Positions 1-56,721 of a DNA stretch of 64,000 nucleotides are shown here, piece by piece (within the stretch, counting starts at the first letter, position 1; each line of letters begins with the position of its first letter). The notes below the pieces were generated by a model. The model was not told the DNA's origin and ran no database searches. It saw only the letters and a list, made by a program, of their open reading frames with translations. The stretch spans positions 27,328,557 to 27,392,556 of the forward strand of contig CM053246.1 in the NCBI GenBank assembly GCA_028583405.1, read 5' to 3'. The stretch is from Pogonophryne albipinna (Eukaryota; Chordata; Actinopteri; Perciformes; Artedidraconidae). The position numbers were made by a program, and so were the translations under genes.

Positions 1-2124
1 CATTGAATAGCTGTTGCTGAAAGATTCTGAGCATAAATGACGTAAAAAGGTGAGTTTAATTTCATAAACTAAGTTTTCCTGTTAATGTTCAGGGTCATCT
101 GACCTGCTGTGCACTTATTAAGACCTCTTGTTATGCAGGAAGAAGATTGAAATGAATTTATTGGGCAATTAAACACTGCCTCTGTTTCCCTATAATGCCA
201 GCTACTAACCTTTCAAGTAAACGTCATTTGGAAACTATAGAGCTGTCAAGTGTTGCAGAACACTTTTTGACAGTCTGTGAAACGTCCAGTAATATACGCA
301 CACACAAGATGGATGACCTGTAGTTGTAGAGTCGCTGTCATTTCATGTGATGAGTTGTTCAAAAGCACTTCACTTAACAAATGTTTGATTTAGTTCAGAC
401 ATCAGACGACTGCACTGAAATTCTCCAATCCAGAAATGAATCCTGCAAATTCCCTGATGGACGTCATGTGTACTGTAGGATTTGTGTGTTTCCTCTAAAA
501 CTGTACAGTCCTCTCTTCTTTGACATGAATAGTGTTTAGTGAAATATGATTTTCTTTTAGCATGGGATACAATTCTTGTACATTTTGTACAGATGCTTTT
601 GAATTCTCTAGAGAACTGAAGTATAAAGGTAGAGGTACTTGAATCATTAAATACGCTTTTGTAAATGCGGTTCTTTGTATTTACATTTAGCCACTTTTAT
701 ATTGCCTGTGTGTGTACCAGTATACATCATGTAGTGTATATTCTACCTGTAATATGTAAGAACTTCAATACAAATGGACTGAGAATTCATCACCAAATGT
801 TGATGCTTTTTTTATTTCAACCACTTCATTTGGGTTTGTTTAGTTACAGGGATGTTTGTGGAGAGGATGGGACTTCTGTAGTAATGGAGACCACTCTGGT
901 GCCAATTCCACAACATTTGATATTGTTACACTTGTTTCATTCATGTCGCTCATGTGATGAACAGACAGTTATTTTACTATTCTCTTGGGCTATTCTATTA
1001 TTTAACTCTAAACAATTTCATGTATTTGTTCTCAAATATTCATTAAATTCTGACTTTTTATCTCATTAGCAAGACGGAGGATTTATTCACCAGCCAGCAG
1101 TTGTACATTTATTATATTTTTTGTACCACATAATTAGTCCACCCTTGATGTCATTTTTTGGTCGTACTTCCTTTAGAATTAAATCTGAATAGTCTACACT
1201 GTAGAGGCTTTAATTTGATGTTTGAGGATTCTTTTCTGAGATAAAAAAAAGTAAATTAGGAATAATAATAATTGGTTGACAGACTTCTTCACGAAGCCTC
1301 TTGCAGGTATTTCTTAGTTTGTAATAATAGTTTCAGAAATGCAAATAACATTGAGTTATAGTTATCATCCTGAAACAGGGTTGAATTAAGAAATGTTGCT
1401 TTATCAAACATTCCCATGTTTAAAGTTATTCAATTAATGTTTATAATCATCATTTTTAAAGATAAAAATAGGCACATTTATTTACTTATAATTGTATGCT
1501 TTATTTTTGCAACAAAATCAATAAATGAAAGATATTATACCGTTGCATGTATGATCAGTAATTCACCCTTAAAGCCTGGATTTGAACAAAGTATGCCTCA
1601 AATAAAAAATAAAATAAAAAATCCCTTTGAAATGACCTCTCTGGTTTTATTGGTTTTAATAGTTTGATTTCTGCGGATCATTGTTTTTTTCTCCTTTCAA
1701 CACACTATCTAATATTGAAAGGGTCCACGCAGGGTACTTGCCACCTAGGAAGATACCGGCTCTGATGTCCTCCTCCACACTGCTCTGGATGTGCACAGAT
1801 CACAGACTGTAAATATTATTTATGACTGAAACAACATGTGGAACTTATTGATGGTTAAAAAACTACCTCGAGATATAAAACTCAGTCTTATTGCCATTGT
1901 GCTCCGACATGTAACAAAGAATAGACAATATACAAATAAACAAATTCCTTTTCTCATCTGAAAGTATTTCTTGTTTGATTGAAGAACCTTGTATCTTTCC
2001 TTAAAAGATGTGCAATGTAAATACATGTATTCTCATTACATTCACCTGGTAAACCTCCTTTTAAGGAAAGGCAGTGTTATATGACTTACTGTCATGTGAT
2101 GACAAAACATTTAGAATGTGCAAG
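1..2124. other. AT-rich intergenic DNA
   Basis: No exon, RNA gene or recognisable repeat was found. It could include the 3' UTR of a gene lying to the left, but nothing shows this directly. Confidence 0.4.
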
Positions 2125-2949
2125 CAGTGGTGGAAGAAGAATTCAGATGCTTTACTTGAGTCAAATATTGTCAAAACATTGAATTACAAGTTGCCCCATC
2201 ACCCCAGCCACAAACTGTTCAGTCTGCTGCCGTCTGGCAGGCGTTACGCAGCATCCGGACAAAAACCACCAGATTCAGAGACAGCTTCATCCCGCAGGCA
2301 ATAAGACTGTTAAACAACTGAACTGCTGAAACAATTTCATAACATTCATCTGCTCCTTAGTAATTATTTATCTATTATCTAATATATCATTCCAATAACT
2401 TGTATATGGACTCGTATTGCACTATTCCTTCACTGTGACCTAAGATTTTCAACGACATAATTACTCTGTAGCTATGTTAGTTTGACAATAAAGAACCTTG
2501 AACCTTGAAGCCTTCCATTCAAAATATTGCTTAAATTAAAGCACAAAAAGTACTATCAGCTAAATGTACTGAAAGTATAAATAGTCAAATTAGTCATTGT
2601 GCAGAAAAGTTGCCTTTGTGTGTATATATTATATTTATATATGTGACATTTCCAGATAATATTGTTGCATCAGGTAGTATTTTACTGTTTTACAAACAAA
2701 GTTCTGGTTGACTTTTTTTATAACAGATTTGAATCTTTTGAGTCTCCCGTGACTTTAATAGTGCGTTCACTAGTTTAACATTTAGAGATGCATTTTGTTA
2801 AACATAGCTAAACATGTTGTATAAATGTAGTGGAGTAAAATTACATTATTTCCCTTTGAGTGGAGTAGAAGTACAAAGTAGCATAACATGGGAAGTACCT
2901 CAAAATTGTACTTAAGTACAGTACTTGAGTAAGTTACTTCCCAGCTCTG
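2125..2949 (+). mobile_element. MITE-like element of the CAGTGGTGGAAG family, split by a LINE tail
   Basis: The left end CAGTGGTGGAAGAAGAATTC and right part with GTACTTAAGTACAGTACTTG and TTACTTCCCAGCTCTG are typical of a widespread fish element rich in AAGTAC motifs. A LINE 3' end sits inside at about 2,190-2,510. No clean target duplication seen. Confidence 0.55.
2190..2510 (+). mobile_element. LINE 3' end (CR1/L2/Rex1-like)
   Basis: Holds CACAAACTGTTCAGTCTGCT and GTCTGGCAGGCGTTACG, then a 3' UTR ending GACAATAAAGAACCTTGAAC. The same coding segment recurs at 48,720-48,840, so both are copies of one LINE family, heavily 5'-truncated here. Confidence 0.7.
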
Positions 2950-3121
2950 GAGACTTTATGTCTAAACTCAAATGTGAATAATATTATTTTCATATAAAGA
3001 GGCTCCATTCATGAGAACACACTGACGGTGGGGTCATGAATTTATTCCAGTGCCAATCTTTAACACATCCGTGGATTTATTAGCCAGTCCCAGTCCTCCT
3101 TTAATAATTACAGCCTGTTTA

Positions 3122-3340
<219 letters not shown>

Positions 3341-4345
3341 CCCTTTCTCATTTCTCTAACTCCCCTCCTCGATACTTAGTCCCGCCCACAGGAGATGCGA
3401 GCCGAGGAGGGGAAGCAGCAGGCGGTTAGAGAAATGAGAACTCCTCTCCTCTGAGTGGTCATTTTAAAGAGACGTCCATTAATGAAGACAGGAGGAACCG
3501 CAGCCCTCTGTCTGATGGACAGATGTGTTCATGATGACTTATATTACTTTGATTCATTCACAGTGCGGTATAATGAGACAATAACAGGCTACAGATGCGG
3601 ACACACATATATATATTTATATAAATATATACAATTTCAGAATCAAACAGAGCACTCTCATAGTAACGTAACACTATCAGAGACTGGATATACCCCCCCC
3701 CTCTCCCTTCTGGTCGCAACAATGAGGAAAATAAATTACAGGCCAAAAGTTTTATTTACAAGTATTAAAAGTAAGCAGAGGACACCAAACCAACTGGGAC
3801 CTGTCTGTCCGCTGCATCTACGCACACATACAGCTCCTAAAACAGGCTACAGCCGTTGTGTATTTTATTGTGAAGCACTAAATGGTTTTAGAAAAATATC
3901 GACTCTTTGTTTGTAGATATCTACTAAACTAAAGCAAATAAAGAGAGTAGGCCTGTTATACGAATGATAAATATATTATACACACTGCTCTGCTTTCTGC
4001 ACGGACCTCACAGCTGTTCTCACTGTAAACATCGCTTCGCGATGAAAGCAGTTACTAAAGTAATATCCAGGGGATGCATGCAGAGCTGTCATTGGCTGAG
4101 ATAAGTCCGGCCGTGCATCACGACTCTTTGAAACATCTCTGTTGCCGGAAATGCATCCAAGAAGGAGCCGTGAAGGACCGTGGAGGACCCATCAGTGTAT
4201 CCTCGGTTATAGCTCCTCTAGAGAGCCTCCTCGACGCTCGATGCTCGGTCCTCGAAGTGCATTTAGAGAAATGAGATGTCCTTCAACATGGCGCGCTGAA
4301 ATTCATTTCCGGGTCACTACCGGAGGACCGAGGAGTCGAGGAGGG
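3341..4345. mobile_element. probable repeat element sandwiched between two TG arrays
   Basis: The ends carry inverted CCCCTCCTCGA-type motifs (left CTCCCCTCCTCGATAC near 3,360; right GAGTCGAGGAGGGGG near 4,335), and long TG arrays flank both sides in the same orientation. Inner sequence is non-coding. The boundaries are approximate. Confidence 0.4.
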
Positions 4346-4351
4346 GGATTT

Positions 4352-5282
<931 letters not shown>

Positions 5283-5374
5283 CTGATGCCCATCTGGAGC
5301 CACTGTGCCTGGCTCCTGAGCTTTTCTCTGTGAATCGGCCAGGGCCTTTTCCAGGAAGTCTGTGGTCTGCTGGC
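5283..5374 (-). other. isolated exon-like block
   Basis: A 92-nt open block with acceptor TTCTCCACAG and donor CAG|GTGACC reads QQTTDFLEKALADSQRKAQE then PGTVAPDGHQ. It looks more protein-like than its AT-rich surroundings. I found no partner exon and do not recognise the sequence. It could belong to a gene lying to the left, or be chance. Confidence 0.2.
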
Positions 5375-5923
5375 CTGTGGAGAAGCGAAGGGCCGCCGCT
5401 GGAGACGTTTCCCTCCATAAAAACACCATGTGAACAAACCCTGAGAGGGCCAAGCTCCATTAATGATGCTCGGCTGCCAGGGAGCAAACTGCAGAACAGA
5501 CTCACGTTAACAAGTCCAGTGGTGACTGAAGTCTCCTAAACTAATAAAAAGACAAATGGCATTCGGCTGAGATAAATTAACTTACTTATGCAAATAATAC
5601 CAAGTCTAAATATTGCTACCTACAATTAGCACACAACCTTTGATTTGATCCACCTTAATATACAAAATAGTATAAGAAAACTTTACTGCAAGTAAAGTCT
5701 CAGTTTACTTGACTAACTGAAGATGTTTTGATACACTATAGTAAAATGTATAGGTGTGAAATCATTTAAGAGACGGATACATTGTGACATTATCTCTGTT
5801 CCCTTCCTACCAAGGTAGAACCTTCATTTACCGTTCTTTTTTTGTTTCGATACTTTATCGAAAGACAGATGTAAGTCAAACAAGTTACAATAACATCAAT
5901 ACTCACCCTCAAATAAATAAGGA

Positions 5924-6070
5924 CAGTGGTGGAAAGTAACCTAAAAAAACGTTCCAAATTAGCTCCTCATCAAGCAACTGCACTAGTAAAATGTTTCCTA
6001 CACATTAATCCATTAGTTATGACATAACTCATCTCATGGTGCAGTGTTCTACATTAAATACTAAAGTTAG
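5924..6070 (+). mobile_element. fragment of the CAGTGGTGGAAAG MITE family
   Basis: Begins CAGTGGTGGAAAGTAAC and continues with the degraded interior (AGCTCCTCATCAAGCAACTG, TTCCTACACATTAATCC). The other end is missing. Same broad family as the 2,125 element. Confidence 0.45.
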
Positions 6071-8990
6071 TATTTATATTATATTGTTGTCTTTTGATAA
6101 GCTACGGCCACAAAATTGAAAGCCTTTTTCTGTCATTTCAAAGACGTGGCAGGACACAGTCAGAACTTCATCATTTTGGGCTTCATCTCTTCATCACCTC
6201 TAAAAAAGTTCCACACTAGCAGAAACACCTCTCTGTTTAGGTATTAATGCTACACAGCACCGTGCTAATATTTACCCCGGCCGTGTTAACACTGAACAGA
6301 AAGGTTCCCGTTTTACATTTTGGAGCAGCCTCGCTCTGTGAATCCAAACAGTTCTGCTTGTATTCAAAGCAGATGATGAATGGACCAAGTGCATGAATAG
6401 GTGCAGTGTTATGAGCAACCTTTCACACCACAATATCCCTCACCACACTCACACTGACAAGCAGGGGAAAGGTGAAGGCAGCTGAGGTGCTCCTCCTTCA
6501 CCAGGCTGCAGGTCTCCACCACTTGTTTAGTTTCTGTCCAGCCTGCCTTCCCAGAATTGTTTTATTCTTCCATTTTGTGGAGACTCTCTCTCTCTGAGTG
6601 ATGCCTCTCCAGAGAGCCGTGCTCCACGCTGAGCCGTCAGTCTTTCCTTCAGGTCTCCCCAGGCAGGAGGTCTGGGGTCCAGCTGCTCAGAGGATGGAAA
6701 CCTCCTCTCTCTCTGAGCCAGCAGCCAGGGCTCCTCCTGCCCAGAGAGTGTTTGGACAGGGGAACCCAAAGGTCGGGGAAGTGACCTTTGTTACCACGCA
6801 AGTACTGGACAGGCCAGCTGAGAACATGATGTAAAATGACCAACACTATTCTCCCTCAAAGTCTGATGTGATGACACACTTAAATAAGTCTGCTTATATT
6901 GTAGAATTGCCCTACTGTAAACAAATGAAAGATAAAAACTAACAATGTATTGATACAACGTGCTTTATTGGAGGCACTATAAATCTATAAATATTTTAAA
7001 TGTGATTTATTTTGATGTGAGCGCTTTGAAGTAAGTTTGAGAAAATAATGTCTTAACCAGTTACTTTGATTACCTCCCAGCTAACTTTCTATTTATATTT
7101 TGTATTTTTATTAATATTTTTATGTAAATTCAACAAAAAACTTTTCATAGACCTTTCATAGAAATAGATGGACTCAAATCCTATTCAAAGAGGTCCAGTG
7201 TAGTGAAATAGTGTGCATTGATCTGGAGTCACTTGACATGGAAGCTCTTGACATTTTCTTATATGTGAAATCATTGTTACATCCAGTCAAAGATAGTGAG
7301 CCACATGTGACAAATGTGTTATATTTTTTCACTAATATGATCAGGTTAGCACAGAGGTAGTGAATTAACATTGGTCATTCAAACAGTAATTTATTTCCAC
7401 TGCTGGCACTTGAGTCTGTCAAACATCTAACCTAAAACTAACTTCACTGCGGTCATCTTTTACTAGTTTGTTTCACTCATCAGCTGTGGAGCTCAGAGGC
7501 TGCTTGAAGGTGCTGAATCTATGCAGAGTTGTTCAAGGAGACGCTGCAGCGCTACGACCTCCACCAGTCCTACCAGCTGCTGCTACAGCCAGCATTATAT
7601 AACCCTTCAGACTGTTTGGACACCAGTCTCACGATCTGGGTGCAGATGGGCCGAGTGAACGTAAACACAGTAAACTGTAGTCACCAGGGCAGGGTCTGAG
7701 TAAACAGGCAGTGCATGTGGTAAAAGGACAGTTACCTCCTGAGGCTGTTGTTGTTTTAATGAACTCGATAAGGCTAAAGCTACCTGCTGCAAATAGACAT
7801 GATCAATACGTCTACACTTTTTGCCCAGCTGTATTAAGTATACAGTTTTATCTAAAACTGTGGCACAAATTCCATTAAAAAAATGTATTATGTGTTACTG
7901 CTGCAACTAACAATTATTGTATAATATGTTTTTATCGGTCAATCTTTTTCTATTATTATTTGTAACACAAATAAAATAAAATTCAGGCACACAATTCACA
8001 ATGTTGTGAGTAAAGGCTGAAAAAAGCTTTTTTTTTCTCCTAAAAAGTGTGGTTTAAAGTAGTCCATGAATGGACTATTTTAGTTCAGTGTTTGGCGCAG
8101 GAACAGAAACTGGTGATTTCCAGCTTTTTAGGCAGTGTGAAAGTTCACAAAAAGTAAACCTCCAACATAGGAATTCCTAAAAAGGAGTAAGTCAAAATAA
8201 TTGACATTTTTATATCAACGCTCTGCTTCCCAGTCTGCCCATTCCTCATAGGAGGTCTTTATCTTTAAACTTTCAGAGATAAAACGAGCTGGAGGCCAAA
8301 ATCCACCCCCCCCCCCCCAGTTTGTTCAGCGTGACCCTCCATCCAGACGGGACAGAACAGTCTGCCCTGTCATGGACCAGCAGCGCATCACTCGCCTCCA
8401 GTGCAGCCAAAACCCCCGAGGCCTCGACCCCATCCGCAGGCCACACTCTCCCCAGCTGACCAATGAGCTCTCTGATGGGGGCGCTTGTTTGCTTTACCCT
8501 CCATTCTTTCATTGACACCCCCCCCCCGCTACATCCACAGACGGTGACTCCATGCTTTGTCTGCTGCTCACACCAACCATCACCCTTCTCCTCTTCCTTT
8601 CTGATGTTGAGTTTGCCCGTGTACTGACAGACATTAGTCGCTGCTGATTGGCTGCCTGTCTTCGTCTCCTGTCCACAGCTTGGCCTGTGGGAACTGGATG
8701 CAAACATCGGCTTCTTGTTGCCTTCTATGGTGTTTCCAGTTGTACTTTTAAGGAAACTTGGGGCTACATCTTTCACACTTCCTAAAAAGCACTAGTCCAA
8801 TTTCAGAGGTTAAGGAAAGGGATTTGTAAGCAAAAAAGTGTAAAGGTTTGATTCCAATAATTATATCAGTTTCAGCTATGGTGGTGGACCGACTAATTTT
8901 GCCATAATTGTGTCACCATAATGTACTTTACTCGCAATTGGATTAGGACTACTGTTTATGTTTTTGTTTTCTTTTTACTGTTTCATTTCT
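6071..8990. other. intergenic DNA without recognised genes
   Basis: Includes a GC-richer stretch at 6,440-6,840 and a poly-C tract near 8,309-8,319. Long open frames here (for example minus 8,776-8,273) lack splice or family support. The weak exon-like block at 7,535 is listed separately. Confidence 0.35.
7535..7604 (+). other. weak exon-like block
   Basis: The reading ELFKETLQRYDLHQSYQLLL has a natural amino-acid mix and follows an acceptor-like TATGCAG, but no good donor or partner exon was found. Kept only as a pointer. Confidence 0.12.
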
Positions 8991-9066
8991 GATTTTATGT
9001 AAAGTGTATTTGAGCATTAGGAAGAGTGCTATACAAATCCAATGTATTATTATTATTATTATTATA
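8991..9066 (+). mobile_element. retroposon 3' tail with (TTA)n
   Basis: AGAGTGCTATACAAATCCAATG followed by TTATTATTATTATT resembles the 3' end of fish retroposons with a GCGCTATATAAAT-type tail. Confidence 0.4.
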
Positions 9067-9339
9067 AATACAGACTGAGGCTAGCATGTCTAAAACAAGG
9101 CTCTGAACTAGTTTGCCTGTGGCACCAAGTATGTTAAATGTGGGAGTCCAATAGGGCCATAGGCTACCACATGCTTTGATTTAACAAAACATTAGAGAGC
9201 GTTGCCGGGTTCCTAACTGATCTGTATCACGTGTGAGTTTACAAGGAATGGAAACAAAGGTATGAGGGAAGTCCACTCCATCACAGAAAAGTGTGTATGG
9301 TTTGAAAGTCTGAAGGATGAGAAGTGGTCGGCATATTTT

Positions 9340-9340
<1 letters not shown>

Positions 9341-9376
<36 letters not shown>
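9341..9376 (+). repeat. (CA)n microsatellite, about 36 bp
   Basis: Perfect CA run. Confidence 0.95.
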
Positions 9377-9379
<3 letters not shown>

Positions 9380-10244
9380 CTTCAGCAAACTTCTACATCC
9401 CACCCATGGACGTGCGGGAAGTGAAGGCTGCAGCAGACCTCTTCTCATCTTAGCTGGAAAATAGCATGGAAACTGAGATGAGGAGGAAAGGTGGGGGTAG
9501 GTTGCAGTAAATCTCCACATTCCGTCCTGTGGAGATTACTCTGTGTTACGGTGTCTCCAGGAATGGGGTGCTAATAGAAAGTTAATCGCTCAGCTCATCT
9601 CTATATTTAGGATGTGTAAAATCACACGTGGAGGAATGCATTCAGCAGATGCTTCCTCCTCACAGGATCACACGCTGAGTGATAACAATGATGGATTTGG
9701 TCGTCAAGGTCAAAGTGAAACGGACGTCAGTGGAGTGTGTTCTGCGTTGCAACCATAGATGACCAGGATGAGGAAACATTTGGTTTAATGTTGTTAAACA
9801 GTTCTCCATGACCAAGAATGTGGGAATGTGAAGGGAGGAGTTGATTAGACTAAGTGTCTGGCCAACATGTACATACGCTGTTCACTGATGGGAGTGGACG
9901 ACCACTTACTTCACAGCAGACATTTTTTCCACCAGTTTTACGCATTAAAAATACAACATCACATTTCATGCCGAAAACAACTGCCTGTCTGTGTTATCAT
10001 TTCATGAATGCTTTCCAAACCACATTTCCAGGTGACGCTTCATTTACCAAATATAATCACACTTAGACTTGGAAAAATTGACACTCTGAGATGATAAAGT
10101 TGATTTTGGGTTAAAGGCCAAAAACCACAAGAAGTACATTGCAGCAGCTGCTGAGATTACAAGGTGAATTTTAGGATTGAAAATGTACCTTAGGATGGAT
10201 TTTAAGATGTATAACATTCATAAAAGAATGTTGCTTAAGTTTCC

Positions 10245-10405
10245 ATTAAGCTGAGGCTCATTGAGCAAGATACTGAACCCAACATTGTTCCCGATTACAT
10301 GAATGAACAGTGTGTGAGTGTGTGTACATGTTTATCTCTCCCCGTGGGACATGTATGTTTTGTGGTTAAGAAAAAGCGCTATATAAATTCAGTCCATTCA
10401 TTTTA
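10245..10405 (+). mobile_element. SINE/LINE tail remnant
   Basis: CATTGAGCAAGATACTGAACCC and AAAAGCGCTATATAAATTCA are conserved parts of fish retroposon tails, related to the CTTGAGCAAGGCACC motif in the SINE at 14.4 kb. Confidence 0.45.
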
Positions 10406-11964
<1,559 letters not shown>

Positions 11965-12380
11965 AAATGTACTGTGACTCATCCCATGTATTTATATTCA
12001 TCAAACTTGCGACCTAATAATACAACTTGGTCACATTCACCGCTGCTTTCTCTGGCAAACACACAGTCAGCTGACCGTGATGCCGCAGTGTTTACTGTGT
12101 CACACAGCACTTGAACCTCATTAAGAAGTGACAGAGTATGCAAGGAGGCCCTAATTTGGTAATTGACACCTCATTGGTCTCATCAACAGTGAGCTCGTAC
12201 ATGGGATGCAGGCAGCAACACGTCCAACACAAACACCATCAGCCTCCAGGAGTCATTAAGCATCAGATCAGAGACGCTCTGCCCTCTGAGCGGCTGTTTG
12301 GAGACGGGTTTACATTCCTCCACCAGTGACGTGTGAAACTATGCTATGCTCAGGAACAACAGCTCACACCTGCATTGTGT

Positions 12381-12429
12381 TTTATTACACAACATTACTT
12401 AGAAACCTGAGATCTTTAATGTATTTATT
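12381..12429 (-). terminator. psmd1: candidate psmd1 polyadenylation signals
   Basis: Two AATAAA hexamers read on the minus strand (12,424-12,429 and 12,381-12,386) lie 219-267 nt past the psmd1 stop. Position suits a short 3' UTR. The first lies in or next to an old MITE copy (about 12,424-12,520). No transcript evidence is available, so the cleavage site is a guess. Confidence 0.35.
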
Positions 12430-12520
12430 GTCAAAGCATTTCATATATTCATTGCTATCGGGATGTTAAGAGCATTCCATGGAATATAACAAAAAGTGTT
12501 TCCGAAGTGAATTACCTACC
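12424..12520 (-). mobile_element. old partial copy of the 41.36-kb MITE, in the putative psmd1 3' UTR
   Basis: Shares ATTCATTGCTATCGG and TGTTAAGAGCATTCCATGG and AATATAACAAAAAGTGT with the reverse complement of the element at 41,356-41,744. It sits 130-220 nt past the psmd1 stop codon. Confidence 0.7.
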
Positions 12521-12647
12521 ATGCCTTGAACGGGGGTTGGACAGAGCGACGGAGAAACTGTTGAATATCAGCAGACACTTCACTTTGCTGAAGTTATGAA
12601 TGAATAACAAGAGTTTAGGAATGCATACCGTTGCCGTGAGAGCACTC

Positions 12648-54721
<42,074 letters not shown>

Positions 54722-54960
54722 GTTGGCTCTTTATTCCCTCCTCAGCCCCACGATCCTGTATCGACGGTTGAATTCCGTGCGATTTTTAAGAGGAGATAAA
54801 GAGAAGAAACGATTTGTAGTATGTTGAAATGCACTTCAGTGGGAACAAACGCAAGCGCTGCTACCTTCTTTTTGTCTAAAGCCGCAAGTCCCTTCCTAGA
54901 GGACCTCAGGATTGGCTGTCCTATTTTACGCCTGATTAAAAAAAACAAAATACACATTAT
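54722..54960 (-). promoter_or_regulatory. psmd1: psmd1 5' UTR / promoter region
   Basis: The 240 bp before the psmd1 ATG is the likely core promoter and 5' UTR. A CCAAT box lies on the minus strand at 54,915-54,911, about 190 nt upstream of the start codon. No TATA box stands out. The transcription start was not identified. Confidence 0.45.
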
Positions 54961-56635
54961 AATCCATTGTGTCTTCGTAGGCCGGTTTGATTTATAGTAC
55001 TCTATGTTAGTAACTTAAATATATGATAGTATTTTAAAAGTATCCAAAACATTAATAAGCTATTATGCAACATAGTTATTTAAAGGATCCCATTTATGGA
55101 CAGGCTTTTCTAAAGGTGGCCTATCGTGAATCAGTTGTTTTCCATAACTGATAATCATTTGCCATCACGAACAAATATCACATTTATTCATGTTAATAGA
55201 AAAATAAGACACCCTGACCAACTTGGTTTAAAAATGAATAATACCTTGTCAAAACTCTGCTAACATTAGCTGACACACACTGATACAAACACAGAATATG
55301 ACACAATGTATTCTTGTATTATAAAAAACAAAAACATGTTTTGGTTTATAATGGTTTTTTGTATGTAATTTGAATGTCTCCGGATCGGCTGTAAAATAAA
55401 TGGTGTATATTTAAAAATATACGATTTCACTTTTCATTAATTTATGTAAACTATCATTTATTGTCTTGCTATGTTTTGTTTTTGACCAATGTTTTGCTAT
55501 TGAGGAATGCTATATCATATTTATATTGCACATGTCCGAAAGCACATTTTTTCCATGCCATGTCAAGAATATTTTGGATAGATTTATCACTTATGATACA
55601 TGACATTCCAACTTGTATACATGACATTTCCCTTTTTTATGTGTATAATCCAAATATATGATAATTATTATTTGTAAATAATAAAGTTGAAAACTGTGCA
55701 TTTGCAAAATAAAGTTAATGGAAATCAAGGGTTGGGGGCTTTAATATCAGTAATATATTTATTTTTTTATCAATATGTTTATTGATTTTCAGCTTACAAA
55801 TAAATCACATACATAGGACATATCAGTAATATTACTAAATATAGGACAGTACAGTTTATTCTCAGTTGCCAACAGAAACCCTTAATATCCTTTTAGTCTG
55901 AACGAATAGCCAATGAATGTCACAATGACACAAAATTAAATCTGTTTATTTACATACTTATTTGAATGTACAGACCAGTAGCCTACATAAATACATAGTG
56001 AGTGAAAAGCAGTTACATCCAGACGCAGATAATGCTATTGCGAAAAGCAATAATCTAAGGCACACATTTCTAATGAATGAATGTAAAAAATAAGAATAGA
56101 TTCACAACTGTAACTGTGGCGGGATTAACCTGCTGGATCGTCCCAGTTAAATAAAATAAAAAAGACCCATCAACAAAGGCCCTATTTATGTCTGTTGTGC
56201 TTTGTTAATGTGTATTCCAGATGACACAAAAACATGGGCCTTTTAAGAGCATTAGAGTTGTGGGACCAGTTGGCAATCAAGCCCTGTACTTGACTATGCA
56301 TCATGTTAAAAGAGTACTGTTGCTGTAACTTAGCCATATTGCAGTTTAAATGTTTTAAAACAACAGACACATCTCTATTTAGGCCTCAAAATGTTTTGTT
56401 AAATTATGTGAAAGTTAATACCATTGTGCATCAGGTGTACATCTGCTAAATTACAACAGATTGGACTATTTACCAACATTTGATTAGATGCGATGTGAAT
56501 ATTAAACACTATGAAGAAACTGTGTTACATGTAATAGGGCTCTCTAACCAGATGAGGCTAACTGGTTCTTGAAAGTTAAGACAGAATGATTGTCTGCAAT
56601 GATATGCTGGCAGCTGCAGGTCACATGTCATGACA
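54722..56635. other. intergenic region between C2orf72-like gene and psmd1
   Basis: 1.9 kb, AT-rich. The right part should carry the C2orf72-like 3' UTR; AATAAA on the minus strand occurs near 55,945. No other gene seen. Confidence 0.4.
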
Positions 56636-56721
56636 TCAGCTGTCTCCTCCATCCACTTGAGGTCCAGCCGACAGGGAAATGGTTTTCAGAGGGATACCCT
56701 CCTCTTTACTTCCGGTGTGAT
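56636..56721 (-). CDS. C2orf72-like exon 3 and stop
   Basis: 86 nt: [20 protein letters not shown] then QVDGGDS and TGA. Acceptor TTTTTAG. The split Asp codon (G/AT) matches the phase of exon 2. Confidence 0.55.

Noticed and set aside
8273..8776. 167-codon minus-strand open frame
   Set aside because: It contains low-complexity poly-G readings and no recognisable domain; another overlapping frame is open as well.
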